A stretch of DNA of 64,000 nt. Origin: Bolinopsis microptera. Taxonomy: Eukaryota; Ctenophora; Tentaculata; Lobata; Bolinopsidae. Under the pieces are notes generated by a model. The model was not told the origin of the DNA. It did not search any database and worked only from the letters and a program-made list of their open reading frames with translations. Position numbers and translations under genes: made by a program. Where the stretch lies: assembly GCF_026151205.1 (NCBI RefSeq), contig NC_087078.1:1877675-1941674 (forward strand), written 5' to 3'. Position 1 is the first letter of the stretch; each line of letters opens with the position of its first letter. Below are positions 23,001-33,535 of the stretch, piece after piece.

Positions 23001-24998
23001 CACTAATATTATAGTTAAATAACATTAATATAGTTAAATAACATTAATATATATATATAATACGGTTATGTCTCAGTTAACTGTTCGTGGGAGGAAGAAA
23101 AAAATTGCACAGAGATTTTGGGGGAAGATATTCTTTTCCTGAATAATATAACACTCCTTACGAATGGATCTTTTAACTACACTGGCGAGGATTATGCTGG
23201 ATGGTGAGATTTCTTAATTGCTTCAATCTTCGTTATCAATCACAAAGCTTGATAACCCGTCCATAATCATAAATTTAGCTCGGATATATTTGATCGTCTT
23301 GTATCTTGAAATATATCCAACAAGAAATCGTCATCGTTATGTTCCATTTAATGTTTTAATTCGTTAATCGCTACACATTCACACGAAATATTCGAATTGC
23401 ACTCCTGTCTCTGTCAACAAGAGTTTAGTTGGAATACAGGGGATTGTGCCTGATTCTTATTTTCTCCATATAATTAGAGTCATGTTTTCAAATGTTGTAG
23501 TGAAAATAAAGGGTCAATCTTATTCAGTTTTGATCTCGCATAAAGATTAGAGGCTCAACTCCACTGTTAACGCAGGCACTACAGAAACGAAACGTACGAG
23601 TATATTCAGCCACCGGAGGATTACCGAATGTTCCAGAAAGGTTGCACTGACAAGGTGAAATCTTTCTGTTTCGAAGCAGAAGAGTTTGAAAATGAAACTA
23701 CGGGAGAGAAAGAATGGACTGAGGTAAATATTATGTATCATAATAAAAGCATAAAATATGACAAAATTGGAAGGTACAAGTTAAACTAAATATAAAAGCA
23801 AGAATTAAAATGCATGACGATAATTCACTCGCTAAACGTTACATTTTCGTGCAAACGTGTACCAATAAATCACTCTACGATGGACTATCACGTTACTAAG
23901 TACAACACGTTCTCTAGATGGCTCTGACAAACAATTCAAAGCACTATAAAATATCTAGTACACTGAGTCTGACTTACTTACTTCGTTACTTCGTTGAGTT
24001 CATCCGTGGAGCCGGAAGGGTCATCAGATATTGAGATATCTGACCACCTAGATGGCGAGTAGTCAACCAGTGAGTTTGACCAACTGCAGTTGTAGCCGGC
24101 GATCGGAGGGTTGTCCGGTATCAAAGCAAGAAAGTTCGTCAAACTACACTTAAACATGTCAAACTCAAAGGATGAATCTATTGAATCAGCCTTTACTGTG
24201 TGAGGCACTTCAACCCTAAGCCTAACCCTATCCCTTACTCGAGCATCTGCTAAAACCAGCTAACCCTTTAACCCTAAAGTCAAAGAGAAATTTAACCTAG
24301 TTCCTCATATGTATATCAATATGTCACGTGATCAAAACGGTTTTTAGCCAATAGATCGCCAAGGAAACACTCTGTGTCATCTGATGGGCTGATTCAGAAT
24401 CAGCGCTCAAAAATAATTGAATCAAATTGGTTTCAACTACCGGGGTCCTTAGAAAAATCTCGAAGTTTCAGTTTGGAGTGATTTAGCACGCTCGAATGTT
24501 ATTTGGGGACCTCAGGCTTTTTCTGTTCATAAACAGATTAAAGCTGCGGCAGAATGACAGGCTGAGCGCCGCCCAGTTAGCTCGAATTAAAATAGATATG
24601 TAAGCATTTATAATTTTCATTTTCCATACTCAAGCTGAAATCTGTAACATAATTTAACATAGACTATGTCGTTTGCAAGCATGTCATTCTCCAAAAACAT
24701 ACATTTAGAATTATTAAGCTCTCATTGATTGTAGTTCCGGAAACTTTAATTTTCTATTAATACTCAGCGTGAAGACTGGCAGATAAATGTGACTGCTATA
24801 AAAGAAGAAAAAGAAAAAGGAAGAAAAGCGTACGTCGACTGCCAGTACTACACGTGCAACAAAGCGTTGGATGACGAAAAACCATGCAATCACATGTTCA
24901 ACGACAAACATTTGTTGGGATCTAGTTATGGAATGATTCCTCAACTAAGCTTGTTATTGCTAACATCAATATGCTCCATATCTCTGTGCCCTTTGTAA
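20096..24998 (+). CDS. Six-exon gene for a probable GPI-anchored, Ly6/uPAR-like glycoprotein
   Basis: Exons 20,096-20,177, 20,575-20,670, 21,526-21,648, 23,077-23,203, 23,576-23,723 and 24,768-24,998 join without a phase conflict (phases 1,1,1,2,0), giving 268 residues. All introns are GT-AG. Exon 1 encodes a hydrophobic signal segment (FLNLFIVGVVFVAYIF). The mature part starts LECYQCG, the usual opening of LU (three-finger) domains, and near the end has CQYYTCNK then PCNHMFN, recalling the closing Cys-Asn. Twelve cysteines lie between signal and tail. There are about eleven N-glycosylation sequons (NES, NIT, NLT, NCS, NCT, NIT, NGS, NYT, NET, NET, NVT). A hydrophobic C-terminus after GSSYG (SLLLLTSICSISLCPL) looks like a GPI-attachment signal. 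At ~200 residues the ectodomain is more than twice a usual LU domain, so the family call is tentative. A LINE fragment sits in intron 3; repeats D and E sit in intron 5. Confidence 0.82.
21730..22280 (+). mobile_element. 5'-truncated LINE fragment in intron 3 of the Ly6-like gene
   Basis: An open frame (21,757-22,185) encodes only the extreme C-terminus of a LINE reverse-transcriptase protein: RRHLRTILNYKYP, then RWRMLGHVLR-like SQWRMLGHVLRGPDNGPAY, a GRP motif and a final WRR segment. It lacks the RT catalytic core. The 3' side ends in a palindromic (TATACACATAATAAA) microsatellite. It has the same orientation as the host gene and lies entirely in an intron. Confidence 0.8.
24200..24440 (-). 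repeat. Repeat family D copy, inverted, with degenerate telomere-like tract
   Basis: On the minus strand it reads CGCTGATTCTGAATCA, then GGCTAAAAACCGTTTTGATCACGTGAC, then a degenerate TTAGGG tract, the same order as at 29,630-30,000, 51,400-51,620 and 60,775-60,985. It lies in intron 5 of the Ly6-like gene. Confidence 0.6.
24498..24579 (+). mobile_element. Family E miniature element (82 bp)
   Basis: Flanked by an 8-bp direct repeat GCTCGAAT (24,490-24,497 and 24,580-24,587). Core GGGGACCTCAGGCT...AATGACAGGCTGAGCGC is shared with 28,481-28,560, 51,034-51,150 and, inverted, 62,121-62,209. The ends form imperfect inverted repeats. Eight-base target duplications fit the hAT or P superfamilies. 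Confidence 0.75.
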
Positions 24999-25385
24999 AG
25001 AATTTTTGTTGCCTCATTGAAGTGCCGTGCCTAGTACTATAATATATACATTATATATTACAACTCAGCTCTTGGTAAGCTATAAGCCCTCTTATAATTG
25101 CATTAATAATCACTGATCAGCCAATAAAAAGACGGTATAGCACAGCTTTCGGCAAGCGATATTTATAAGCCCTCTCAAAAAAGTTTTGTTTTCATTGATT
25201 CGAGTCTGTTTGTTTCAGCGTCACGAAAAAATTTCTAAAATTACAGATTCCAGCTCCCCCAATTTTTTTTTCTTCAGCAAACTAGGTCCGAGAACTTCAA
25301 GTGTTCAATTTACTTCTTTATAGTAGATCCACTGTATAGACAACAACTATTTACGTCATTAATCAAGCATTGAATTGCTTGAAAC

Positions 25386-25790
25386 TTAACACACGTTTTT
25401 AACACGATCCTACTACTATATAATAAGGGTATAAAGTGATTTTAAAGTTGAAGGTCACAATTTTGGAACTTGACGTACGTTTTTAAGTCACGATCCTACT
25501 ACTATAAGGGTATAAAGTGATTTTAAAGTTGAAGGTCACAATTTTTTGAAACTTAACACACGTTTTTAACACGATCCTACTACTATATAATAAGGGTATA
25601 AAGTGATTTTAAAGTTGAAGGTCACAATTTTGGAACTTGACGTACGTTTTTAAGTCACGATCCTACTACTATAAGGGTATAAAGTGATTTTAAAGTTGAA
25701 GGTCACAATTTTTTGGAACTTGACGCACGTTTTTAACACGATCCTACTACTATAAGGGTATAAAGTGATTTTAAAGTTCAAGGTCACTCA
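25386..25790. repeat. ~85-bp tandem repeat array, copy 1
   Basis: Five units containing CACGATCCTACTACTATAAG, then GGTATAAAGTGATTTTAAAG, then GTTGAAGGTCACAATTTT. Units alternate between two length variants, so the array has a higher-order dimer structure. The counterpart in the second duplicate is 44,590-45,000 with different unit variants. Confidence 0.9.
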
Positions 25791-26192
25791 ATTTGTCGCC
25801 TCACACCTACGTCCTACAATAGGTCGGCTTCGAGTTAGATCAATCAGACCTTGTAATACGATGCATGCACTACTATACCGAGTCGCACTTTATTTTAAAA
25901 TTTATGACCGAGATTCCCTAAGTGTGTGGCCTCTCCCTTTATGCTTATTTGGGGTCTTACCCTCATGGGCTCATGTCTTTCCAGGAGGGTCTTTTCAATT
26001 CAGATGGATATTCTGTTGCGTTTAAATTGAGTCAATAACTGTATGGAAGCATACAATTTTAAAATTCTATCCTATTCACCAATCAAGAGTATCAATATCA
26101 AAGCAAAAAATTGTTTTTGTTGGCAAACGTAATAAGTTGATGACATTTTCGGCAAGCTATGTTAACAATTGATGTCTGAATTACCGAATCGG

Positions 26193-27390
26193 TCATTGCT
26201 GAATGCTGATGTATCGTAAAGGGTTTGACACTTTTGTGCATGGCATGTGCAACGTACTAATACACCTATAACGCGCTTTTTCTTTATTTAAATCTAAAAT
26301 TTGGGAAAATACCACCCCGCTAAGGCAAACATTTTTCCGTAGTAGTACTACTACTAGTAGTACTGTGTATCGGCCCGAAAGCCATCCAACATCAGAAGAG
26401 GGTGCGTTTTTAAGTTTTGGAGTACCTGCTGCGATCTCATATCCCAGCACTATACTATTATGAGTATAGTGCTTCCAGAGTTACAGATGATGAAGATTAG
26501 CTAAAGCTATGCGATATGATTATTAGTCCAGATATCTATGTTAAGTTAAGTTATATGATGTTTAATCGAATTCGCGCACCGCGGGCGCGTTTAGATAAAA
26601 GGGCCTTGAGATCTGATTTTGTCCGAGCGTTCTATTTGCAGTGATAGTAGGAGCTTAATGACATCGCACATAACCTTTCAGTGAAATATATATCTGAAGC
26701 GAAATCTTGATAAAAACTATAATGTTATAATAAATTACCTGCACCAAATGCCGTAATTTCTTTCATGTGAATACACGCTTTATTTTCGTAGCTCCCTTGG
26801 TAATGTCTCACCGTCAGCTTCACTTTATTTCCACACTTCAGATGACAAGGAATTCTATACGTTTGGCCCTCTATAGTCAAAACAGAACTGATTTTGAGAA
26901 CTCCGCAGAGATTATCAATTCCTGTATCTGCGTTGACTACAAATACTTTCGTATCCTGCATACGAGCAGCACTCGAGTCGAGATGATGAGACTGGATGAT
27001 CACCACTTCAAAGAAGCAGAAGGCTTCATCAAACTTCATTTTGAACCACAAATCAATGTTCCATCCACACTGAGTGTGCGATTTTGTTCCCAGATCACCG
27101 TCAGTAGCATGCTCTGCCTTATTTGCATTGAAAGTACTGCTTTGGGAAACTGATGCGGGTTCAACTTTTTCTGAAAATATTTCAATTATTAATACGAAGT
27201 ATTTAAGAGCTGCGGAACATAATTTCAGATTGAAGCCATGCAATATATATAGTATCATTGTCACTGCACTTAAAAATTTTTATGTTTACGTACCTGTGCA
27301 TGTAACACCATTTTCCACCATCAAGAACATCAGAAGATAAAGGAGGATATTCCATTTTGCCGTGATAGGTCGGATAACACAAGTCATCAT
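26193..27390 (-). CDS. Secreted F-type-lectin-like protein gene, copy 1
   Basis: Exon 1 (27,294-27,390) encodes MMTCVIRPITAKW and a hydrophobic signal core (NILLYLLMFLMVENGVTC); exon 2 (26,739-27,170) joins in phase 1. Exon 2 encodes a 144-residue F5/8C-like beta-sandwich resembling the fucose-binding F-type lectin family: SQSSTF, then AEHATDGDLGTKSHTQCGW, LWFKMKFD, DNLCGVLK, and IPCHLKCGNKVKLTVRH ending IHMKEITAFG. Family members usually bind fucose or act in innate recognition; the canonical sugar-binding His/Arg set is only partly visible, so ligand is unknown. After FGA the frame stops four codons on, so exon 2 may be terminal. Alternatively donor GCAG|GTAATT joins in phase 1 an exon at 26,193-26,425 that adds a hydrophobic stretch (YTVLLVVVLL). 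Transcribed divergently from the receptor gene 2.9 kb away. Confidence 0.75.
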
Positions 27391-28059
27391 CTAAGTTATT
27401 CGAATCAGAAGGATAAAAAGAAAGCCAAGTTATTCGGTTTAAATTGTATTTGATGCCTCTGTGGCCATCGAAGTATTATATTTACAACTTTATAAGGTTT
27501 AAAGCAGACAGCGGTGTGCCGTTCAATACTATAACTAAATGAAAAGCAATGATACAAAAAACTAATGATTAATTAATGGGTAATACCAATGGGTCAACGA
27601 TTTGGGGCATTATTCATTAGCTTGCAAAGAGCCATAAGTCACAAATAAATTGGCCATAACTGAGTATTATGCTACTAGTATCTTTTTGACTGAAATGTAA
27701 AATAACGGAGCTTGTTGGAAAAGTGCAGTAATTCGTTTAACTACAACTATGATAATAATCACCATATATAGTTATAGTTTTAGTTGTGTTGGACACAATA
27801 CTGCTCTAGTACGGGGTATAAGAAAAGTTATAATATTAGTATTGTTATTCCATGACATATCCTGGCCAGAGTTTATCAACTTTAACGTTCGGTAAGGAAA
27901 TGGTATTGTTTATGATGTAGGAAGCTGGAAAGTATATTTATAGATTTATAAGCGATAATCTACTAAATTGCACTGTTTCAACTCTCTAAGCGATTACTGT
28001 AACCTGCCACACGGAGATGACATTATCATGAGGACAGTTTAAAAGTTTGCTGCTAACTG

Positions 28060-28245
28060 CTGCAAATGGCGCGCGCACGCGACAGCAGCAGTTAACAGCA
28101 GTCAGTAGCAGTTAGCAGCAGTCAACAGCAGTTAGCAGCAGTCAACAGCAGTTAGCAGCAGTCAGCAGCAGTTAGCAGCAGTCAGTAGCAGTTAGCAGCA
28201 GTCAGCAGCAGTTAGCAGTAGTCAGCAGCAGTTAGCAGCAGTTTC
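28060..28245. repeat. (GCAGCAGTTA/GCAGCAGTCA)n minisatellite
   Basis: About seventeen 10-base units. In the second duplicate (50,857-50,884) only a few remain, together with a deletion of the adjoining ~90 bases, showing length instability since the duplication. Confidence 0.93.
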
Positions 28246-28480
28246 TTTGCACTTTGGTCCTCCTGTGGGGAAGGAATTATTGCTCTATCCAGAGCCCTTG
28301 CGCTTGCAGTAGCGCGCGCCCGCCTCACGCCTTGCCCTTGACTTGTGAAACAAGCGCACCCGCGCAGTGGCACGAAAGCACATGGTTAAGTGAAGAGTCC
28401 TGTTGTTCATTGCATCAATTGCTAGCAACCAATTTTACTTACCTACTGCTAGGTCAGAACTAACTCCTAATTCAGGTATC

Positions 28481-28560
28481 TTACCTGGGGACCTCAGGCT
28501 ATATCATGTTTATAAACAATAGAGATTCGGCGGAATGACAGGCTGAGCGCGGCCCAGTAA
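28481..28560 (+). mobile_element. Family E miniature element (80 bp) with 8-bp TSD
   Basis: Flanked by CAGGTATC at 28,473-28,480 and 28,561-28,568. Ends TTACCTGGGG and GGCCCAGTAA are imperfect inverted repeats. No coding capacity; likely a hAT-type MITE. Confidence 0.8.
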
Positions 28561-28794
28561 CAGGTATCCTCCTCCATAAATTGCGCGTAAGTACCAGAGC
28601 TTGCATTCTTTGTTCTTGCAGCGCCACTTTAAAAAGTTAAATCTCGTGCTTGTGCAGTGGGCCTGCATGATTACATTTTATTCCTTTTATGAGTGTGGCG
28701 GTTGTCACTTTGTACGCTCCCACTAGACTATAAATCGCTCGCCCAAATAAAAAATTCTTGTGAAAAAGGCCCTGATCTGAAGGTATGATACTGA

Positions 28795-29618
28795 CATACA
28801 TGCTACATGAAGAGGTCTCCTCCTAGTCGTTGGAGTGGCCTGCATCACACACATCTCTTCTACGGCGTAACATGTTCCTCCATTCCACTCGCTTTAGAGC
28901 CAATTGTTTTACTGCATCTCTGCTGATGTTATCGACACCTGTAAATTCAGCCGCATCCTCGAGTACACAGGCCATCCAGCCTTTGCGGGGTCGTCCTCTC
29001 AGTCTCTTTCCATAGTTTGGTTTCCAATCCAGTAAGAAATTGGGAAACCGCGTCTCTGGCATTTTGACAACATGTCCGTACCACCTTAGTCCAGCGGCAC
29101 CGATGAAAGTTTCGATAGACTTAATTCCAGCACGCCTGAGAACTTCTTCATTGGAGACATGGAAGAACCACTTTATCTTCAAGATTCTTCTCAGGGAGGT
29201 CAGATGGAAGACCTCAAACCGTTTCATCTGCTTCTTTGTTGTGTTCCACACTTCAGCTCCATATAACAGAGTGGTAATAACAGCAGCCTTGTAGATACGG
29301 ATCTTGGTGGGCGTTCTTATAGTTCGACTGTTCCATATCTTCCAAAGCTGATGGAACGCACCATTAGCACGCTGGATCCTGATGTCAAGATCTCGGTCAA
29401 TGGTACCATCCCCACTGATGTTGGCACCAAAATAAACAAAGTTGCTGACCTGTTCAACAGGTTCTCCCTCCACTGTTAGCTTTATACTGTCTCTTTCGGT
29501 GTAAGGTCGCTGGGACGCACACTTGCTGATCGCCATGCATTGTGTCTTTTTAGCGTTGATCTTTAACCCAGCATAAGAGGTGTAATAAGCTATAAGATCA
29601 GTGGACTCTTGATCCTGA
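28795..29618 (-). mobile_element. 5'-truncated RTE-like LINE, present only in duplicate copy 1
   Basis: The minus-strand frame (from 29,616 to 28,823) starts inside the RT thumb (AGLKINAKKTQCM) and continues through VEQVSNFVYFGANIS, LLYGAEVWN, RWYGHVVKM and GRPRKGW, the usual C-terminal landmarks of RTE/endonuclease-reverse-transcriptase proteins. The FADD catalytic box is absent. The second duplicate has an uninterrupted site at ~51,390 (GATACTGATAGTAATC), so the 824-bp insertion can be delimited; CTGA flanks both sides. It inserted after, or on one side of, the duplication. Confidence 0.88.
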
Positions 29619-29629
29619 TAGTAATCTAA

Positions 29630-30090
29630 TTCGGTGTATTTTTAAACGCTGATTCCGATCAATCACCCCCACAACGGTAAAAATGTTGATTGACGATGTC
29701 AATCCGTCGAGATCGTTGCTCTGCGAAGCAGAGCAACGATCGTCGACGAAGCAAGAATGCTAGTTTGCAAGAATGCTAGTTTGCGAAGCAAGAATGCTAG
29801 TTTGCGCGGCGCGTCGAAGCGGCGAAGTCCTCCAAGTAAAAATGCTTTCCTGGAGAGTTATGGGCAAAAAACCATTTTGGTCACGTGACAGGCTAGTAAA
29901 ACACGAATTCGATTGTTTAGGGCTCGGGTTAGAGTAATAAGGGTTGTGGTTAGGGTTACGGATAGCTTCGGGGTTAGGGTTAGGGTTAGGGTTGGAATCA
30001 GGGTATATGTAAAACCGTATTTTTCGGCTTCAAAACAATAAAAACAAAACTAAAAGTTACGTGATAATTTTCGGGCGAGCGAATTATTAA
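29630..30090 (+). repeat. Repeat family D with TTAGGG tract
   Basis: Order: AACGCTGATTCCGATCAATC, GGCAAAAAACCATTTTGGTC with ACGTGAC, then GGTTAGGG-type repeats (29,951-29,996), then a TTTTTCGGCTTCAAAAC block. The same order recurs at three other places in the window. The telomere-like tract is internal to the repeat, so it is not itself evidence of a chromosome end or fusion. Confidence 0.75.
29686..29836 (-). mobile_element. 151-bp SINE-like insertion, duplicate copy 1 only
   Basis: Flanked by TAAAAATG (29,678-29,685 and 29,837-29,844); the empty site is at 51,447 in the other duplicate. GC-rich with a strong hairpin (GTTGCTCTGCGAAGCAGAGC). On the minus strand it ends GATTGACATCGTCAATCAA, nearly the same 3' tail as the LINE ending at 49,280 and the insertion ending at 50,539. 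Confidence 0.75.
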
Positions 30091-30328
30091 AATAAAAGTC
30101 CACTTTGTATTGTCCCTGGGCGAAACTTTCTTTCATGGATTTATTGTGATTGTTGCCCCTCTTTAAGGCCTAAACACCACAGAAAATTTGAGTGCTTTTA
30201 TATCAAGCTATTATAGCGGCGATGCTATAGGCATAGCATTATAAGTGGTTTTTTATGTATTTGGTATTGGTTTATTTTACTACATTTCTGAGTTTTGAAA
30301 CTTCAGCTAAGTTTGCCCAAGAAAAAAG

Positions 30329-31534
30329 ATGCTGTTAGCAGTTGTAGCGATGCTTCTTATCGGATCTGGAGAATCAACAGATCGCTACGAACCGATGGAA
30401 GCTAGTGATCCCCAACTCAACACCTCCCCCAACGCAACAACAAACTTGGGTCGCTGTTACAATTACTGCACTGCTGATAGTGATGGATACTGTAACTTTG
30501 CCTTATGTCAAGCGATATCAAATTTCTCAGTTGAAAGCATGGCAGCTTGCAAAATGTATTGTTGGTACCACAAGAATTGCCAGTCGTTCTCTTTCAACTT
30601 TGAAACATCTGCTTGCAGCCTTTTCTACGCCTGTCAAAAAAGGCCGCAAGAAAATAATTCCTCTTTGACTCCTCTCATAGGAAATATTGGTTGCTTAAAG
30701 AATTGGGAGAAGAGTCCTTCGGTACCGTGCAGAACAATTGAAAACACTCTAAAAATAAGTCAGGATTCCGGAGGAGTTTTAATCAAAAACTTTGACCAAA
30801 GACTGTGCTTAGGATTTGGGAGGTCGATGGAATTGAAGTGGAAAGATTGCACATCGGCTATCCAGTGGCTTTTTGAGGAAAACCCTAATGGAACCGGAAA
30901 TGTGACCAGAATAAAAATCATTCAAGCAGATTCTCTGAGCAAATGCTTGGAACAAAGCTTAGACAGTTATTTTGACAAAGTGGTACTTTCAGTAGCTTTT
31001 TGTCAAGAGGATAATGAAAACCAGGTCTTTGAAATAACTAGTGGTACACTTTACAAGTTATCCAGCATGACATATTCCGAAGAAAATGTCAACAAATGTT
31101 TTTTTTCGATAATGAGTGAAAAAAGGTACATTTACCCAGGGTCTTCAGAAGATGTGCCCCTTAACCTCCTGAGAATTTTACTTCCTGTGGAGCACCTGGC
31201 TCTGTGCCAAAGAAACAAGTTCAAGGTTCCTAACGGACAGGTCGAAGGTAAATTACCTTTCTACTTACCGGGCAGCAACATCTCAGTCAGGTGCAAGCCC
31301 GGGTTTGGCTTCAAGGAGCTCGACTTTCAATCTGCTTTGAACATCACGTGTCAAAACGATAAGGCACGTGGTTTGCAGTGTGTGAAACCCAATTCAAGAG
31401 AGGAACATCCACTGATGGAAATACTGGTTTGTTGCAATGTCGGACAGGCCGTCCTGATCATCGTCTTGGGTGTCTTGGTTGTTGTGATGACAACAAAGGT
31501 ACGTGCATTGAAGGCTGACCTTCGCAATAAATGA
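30329..31534 (+). CDS. Single-exon type I receptor: PAN-like, ricin-B-like, Sushi, TM (copy 1, intact)
   Basis: 401 residues from an ATG preceded by AAAAAAG. Residues 1-17 form a signal peptide (LLAVVAMLLIGSGES). Residues ~43-102 have the cysteine spacing of a PAN/apple domain (CKMYCWYHKNCQSFSFNFET). Residues ~138-236 resemble a ricin-B-type lectin (VLIKNFDQRLCLGF, SKCLEQ, FCQEDNENQVFEI). Residues 293-351 form a Sushi/CCP domain (CQRNKFKVPNGQ, NISVRCKPGFGF, NITCQNDKARGLQC). Residues ~364-388 are a transmembrane helix (LIIVLGVLVVVM) and the cytoplasmic tail has about twelve residues (RALKADLRNK), without a signalling motif. A partner would be needed to signal. Such lectin/Sushi architectures occur among invertebrate recognition receptors; a role in self/non-self or microbe recognition is inference. 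It is head-to-head with the F-type-lectin-like gene. Confidence 0.85.
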   Translation: MLLAVVAMLLIGSGESTDRYEPMEASDPQLNTSPNATTNLGRCYNYCTADSDGYCNFALCQAISNFSVESMAACKMYCWYHKNCQSFSFNFETSACSLFYACQKRPQENNSSLTPLIGNIGCLKNWEKSPSVPCRTIENTLKISQDSGGVLIKNFDQRLCLGFGRSMELKWKDCTSAIQWLFEENPNGTGNVTRIKIIQADSLSKCLEQSLDSYFDKVVLSVAFCQEDNENQVFEITSGTLYKLSSMTYSEENVNKCFFSIMSEKRYIYPGSSEDVPLNLLRILLPVEHLALCQRNKFKVPNGQVEGKLPFYLPGSNISVRCKPGFGFKELDFQSALNITCQNDKARGLQCVKPNSREEHPLMEILVCCNVGQAVLIIVLGVLVVVMTTKVRALKADLRNK

Positions 31535-33120
31535 GGGGTTATACTTATAGATGTGGATACTGGCGGGGAGGTGATAATTGCTAGTATACATTTTAGGGCG
31601 ATTTTACGTATTAAATTATTCCGTCGTGAGTTATTGTATGTATCCACTGCTCAATCTATTTACCTTGATGTCAGAAGCTCAAATCTGGCCCCCTAAATAA
31701 GTGTACTTTAATAGTCTTGAGAACACAAGTGAAAAGAAGGGTCACAAGCCAGGAACAACCTGAGCTGTAAATTGTCATTGAAAGTCTAACTTCAATTCCC
31801 TTACATTGCCCCGTCATTACTGGTGGTCGGGTGCCTCCAAACTCTGGAACGTTACGAGCCCGAGACCTGAAGGAGGACGTGATGCAGGTGAGTACGAACC
31901 CACTTACTCGGGCTAACCAGGTTCGATGATGTTTCAAGAGCAGTCGTGACGCTCATGTAGAGCCTTAAATAGATACTCCTCCTAGGTTTAACTAAGTTTT
32001 TTTGGTCCACCATTGTAGATTACGGTAGTTTTCCATCAAACGGTCGGGTCTTACAATCTTTTCAAACGACTTTTCAATCAACTGATTATCGACCGATGAA
32101 GACACATATTCTTAAAGATATTTATCGCTATCGTATATCGCCAAGAATCATACTATGCTCATTCTATCGTTTTAAGGCCGTTTGTAAAATATTTTTAGTT
32201 GTGAGCATCGCGTCGTATCAACGAAAAAAAGTTTTTTCTTATCTTTCGAAGATATAAAATTTGACTCCTGTATGCTTTTATGGCCATAACTGAGTTGAAT
32301 TGTGGCTGATTTCATTTAGTCCATTGTTGCTGGCCTCCCTGAGCTGCCTTCCAGTCGTTTCTTTGTTTCCCTAGTTTTTTTTGCCTTCTTTGACTTTGAG
32401 CTGGCAGTGAGCCTATAAGAGGCTTAAGATTTTTTTTTCTCTCTATATCGGGGAAACGAAAAGTGCACGGTATAGAAAAATCTCGGTATAGAGAGGTTCA
32501 CATATTCACAATCCTAGGTACTAGTAGCCTCTAAAATAGGGAACATATTTTAAACTAATTACGACACTACAAATCTATTACATTTATTGAGAATTATGTA
32601 ATGTAACGTGATGGAAATATTTTAAACGAGCATATCCTGTCCAAACCCAGGATGCACTACATGAAGAATTCGTTGTAACTTTGTATGAAAAGCATTAATA
32701 TATGTACGTATTGTGTCGTATTGTGATGGAACACTGAAGTATTTAGTATGAGCTCTGACAAATCACATTTCTTGCACAACTCCGTCTGATTTTGGTGGAA
32801 AGAAGAGGCCCGTAATTATGTGGAGGTACCCGGTATAGATTGGTAAAGTTAAAATAACGTACTTTTAAATATCTCTGTACTTTTCATGTTTGAGTGTTTT
32901 TGAACGGTTGAACAAATTGTATAAATTTGAAATTAAAAACCAACAAAAATATATCAAAAACAAACAAATACACAGCCCTGTAACGTTGTTGTTGCCAAAA
33001 ACCCCTCGAAATAATAATAGGCACGTGACCCGTGCTGTGAGCTTAACTTAATTTTTCCTATAGATTAATAGACTTGAAGGAGTTTGCGAGCAGGTAAAAT
33101 AACAGCATCTTAAACAAATT
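31535..33120. other. 3' flank of receptor gene, no gene recognised
   Basis: Conserved in both duplicates at the nucleotide level. The minus-strand frame at 31,671-31,937 (88 codons) is open in both copies but has no domain and no splice context; recency of duplication explains its conservation. No polyadenylation signal is evident close to the stop. Confidence 0.4.
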
Positions 33121-33144
33121 AGTTATCAAGTCATAAAATCATAA

Positions 33145-33535
33145 TACAGCAGGTTACTGTTAGTAAACAGTATTAGTATTAGTAAACAGCAGTATTATTA
33201 ATAGTAAACTATTAGTAAACAGCAGGTTACTGTTAGTAAACAGTATTATTATTAGTAAACAGCAGTATCATTAATAGGAAACTATTATTAAACAGCAGGT
33301 TACTATTAGTAAACAGTATTATTATTAGTAAACAGCAGTATCATTAATAGGAAACTATTATTAAACAGCAGGTTACTATTAGTAAACAGTATTATTATTA
33401 GTAAACAGCAGTATCATTAATAGGAAACTATTATTAAACAGCAGGTTACTATTAGTAAACAGTATTATTATTAGTAAACAGCAGTATCATTAATAGGAAA
33501 CTATTATTAAACAGCAGGTTACTATTAGTAAACTC
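33145..33535. repeat. ~80-bp AT-rich minisatellite (GTTACTATTAGTAAACAG)
   Basis: About five units containing GTAAACAGTATTATTATTAG and CAGCAGTATCATTAATAGG. Only about one and a half units remain at 55,372-55,465 in the second duplicate. Confidence 0.9.

Noticed and set aside
29951..29996. TTAGGG tract as a chromosome end or fusion point
   Set aside because: The tract is short, degenerate, and part of a dispersed repeat found in four places.
31671..31937. Minus-strand 88-codon gene next to the receptor (also 53,891-54,157)
   Set aside because: Open in both duplicates only because they are nearly identical; no recognisable motif, and composition resembles non-coding DNA.
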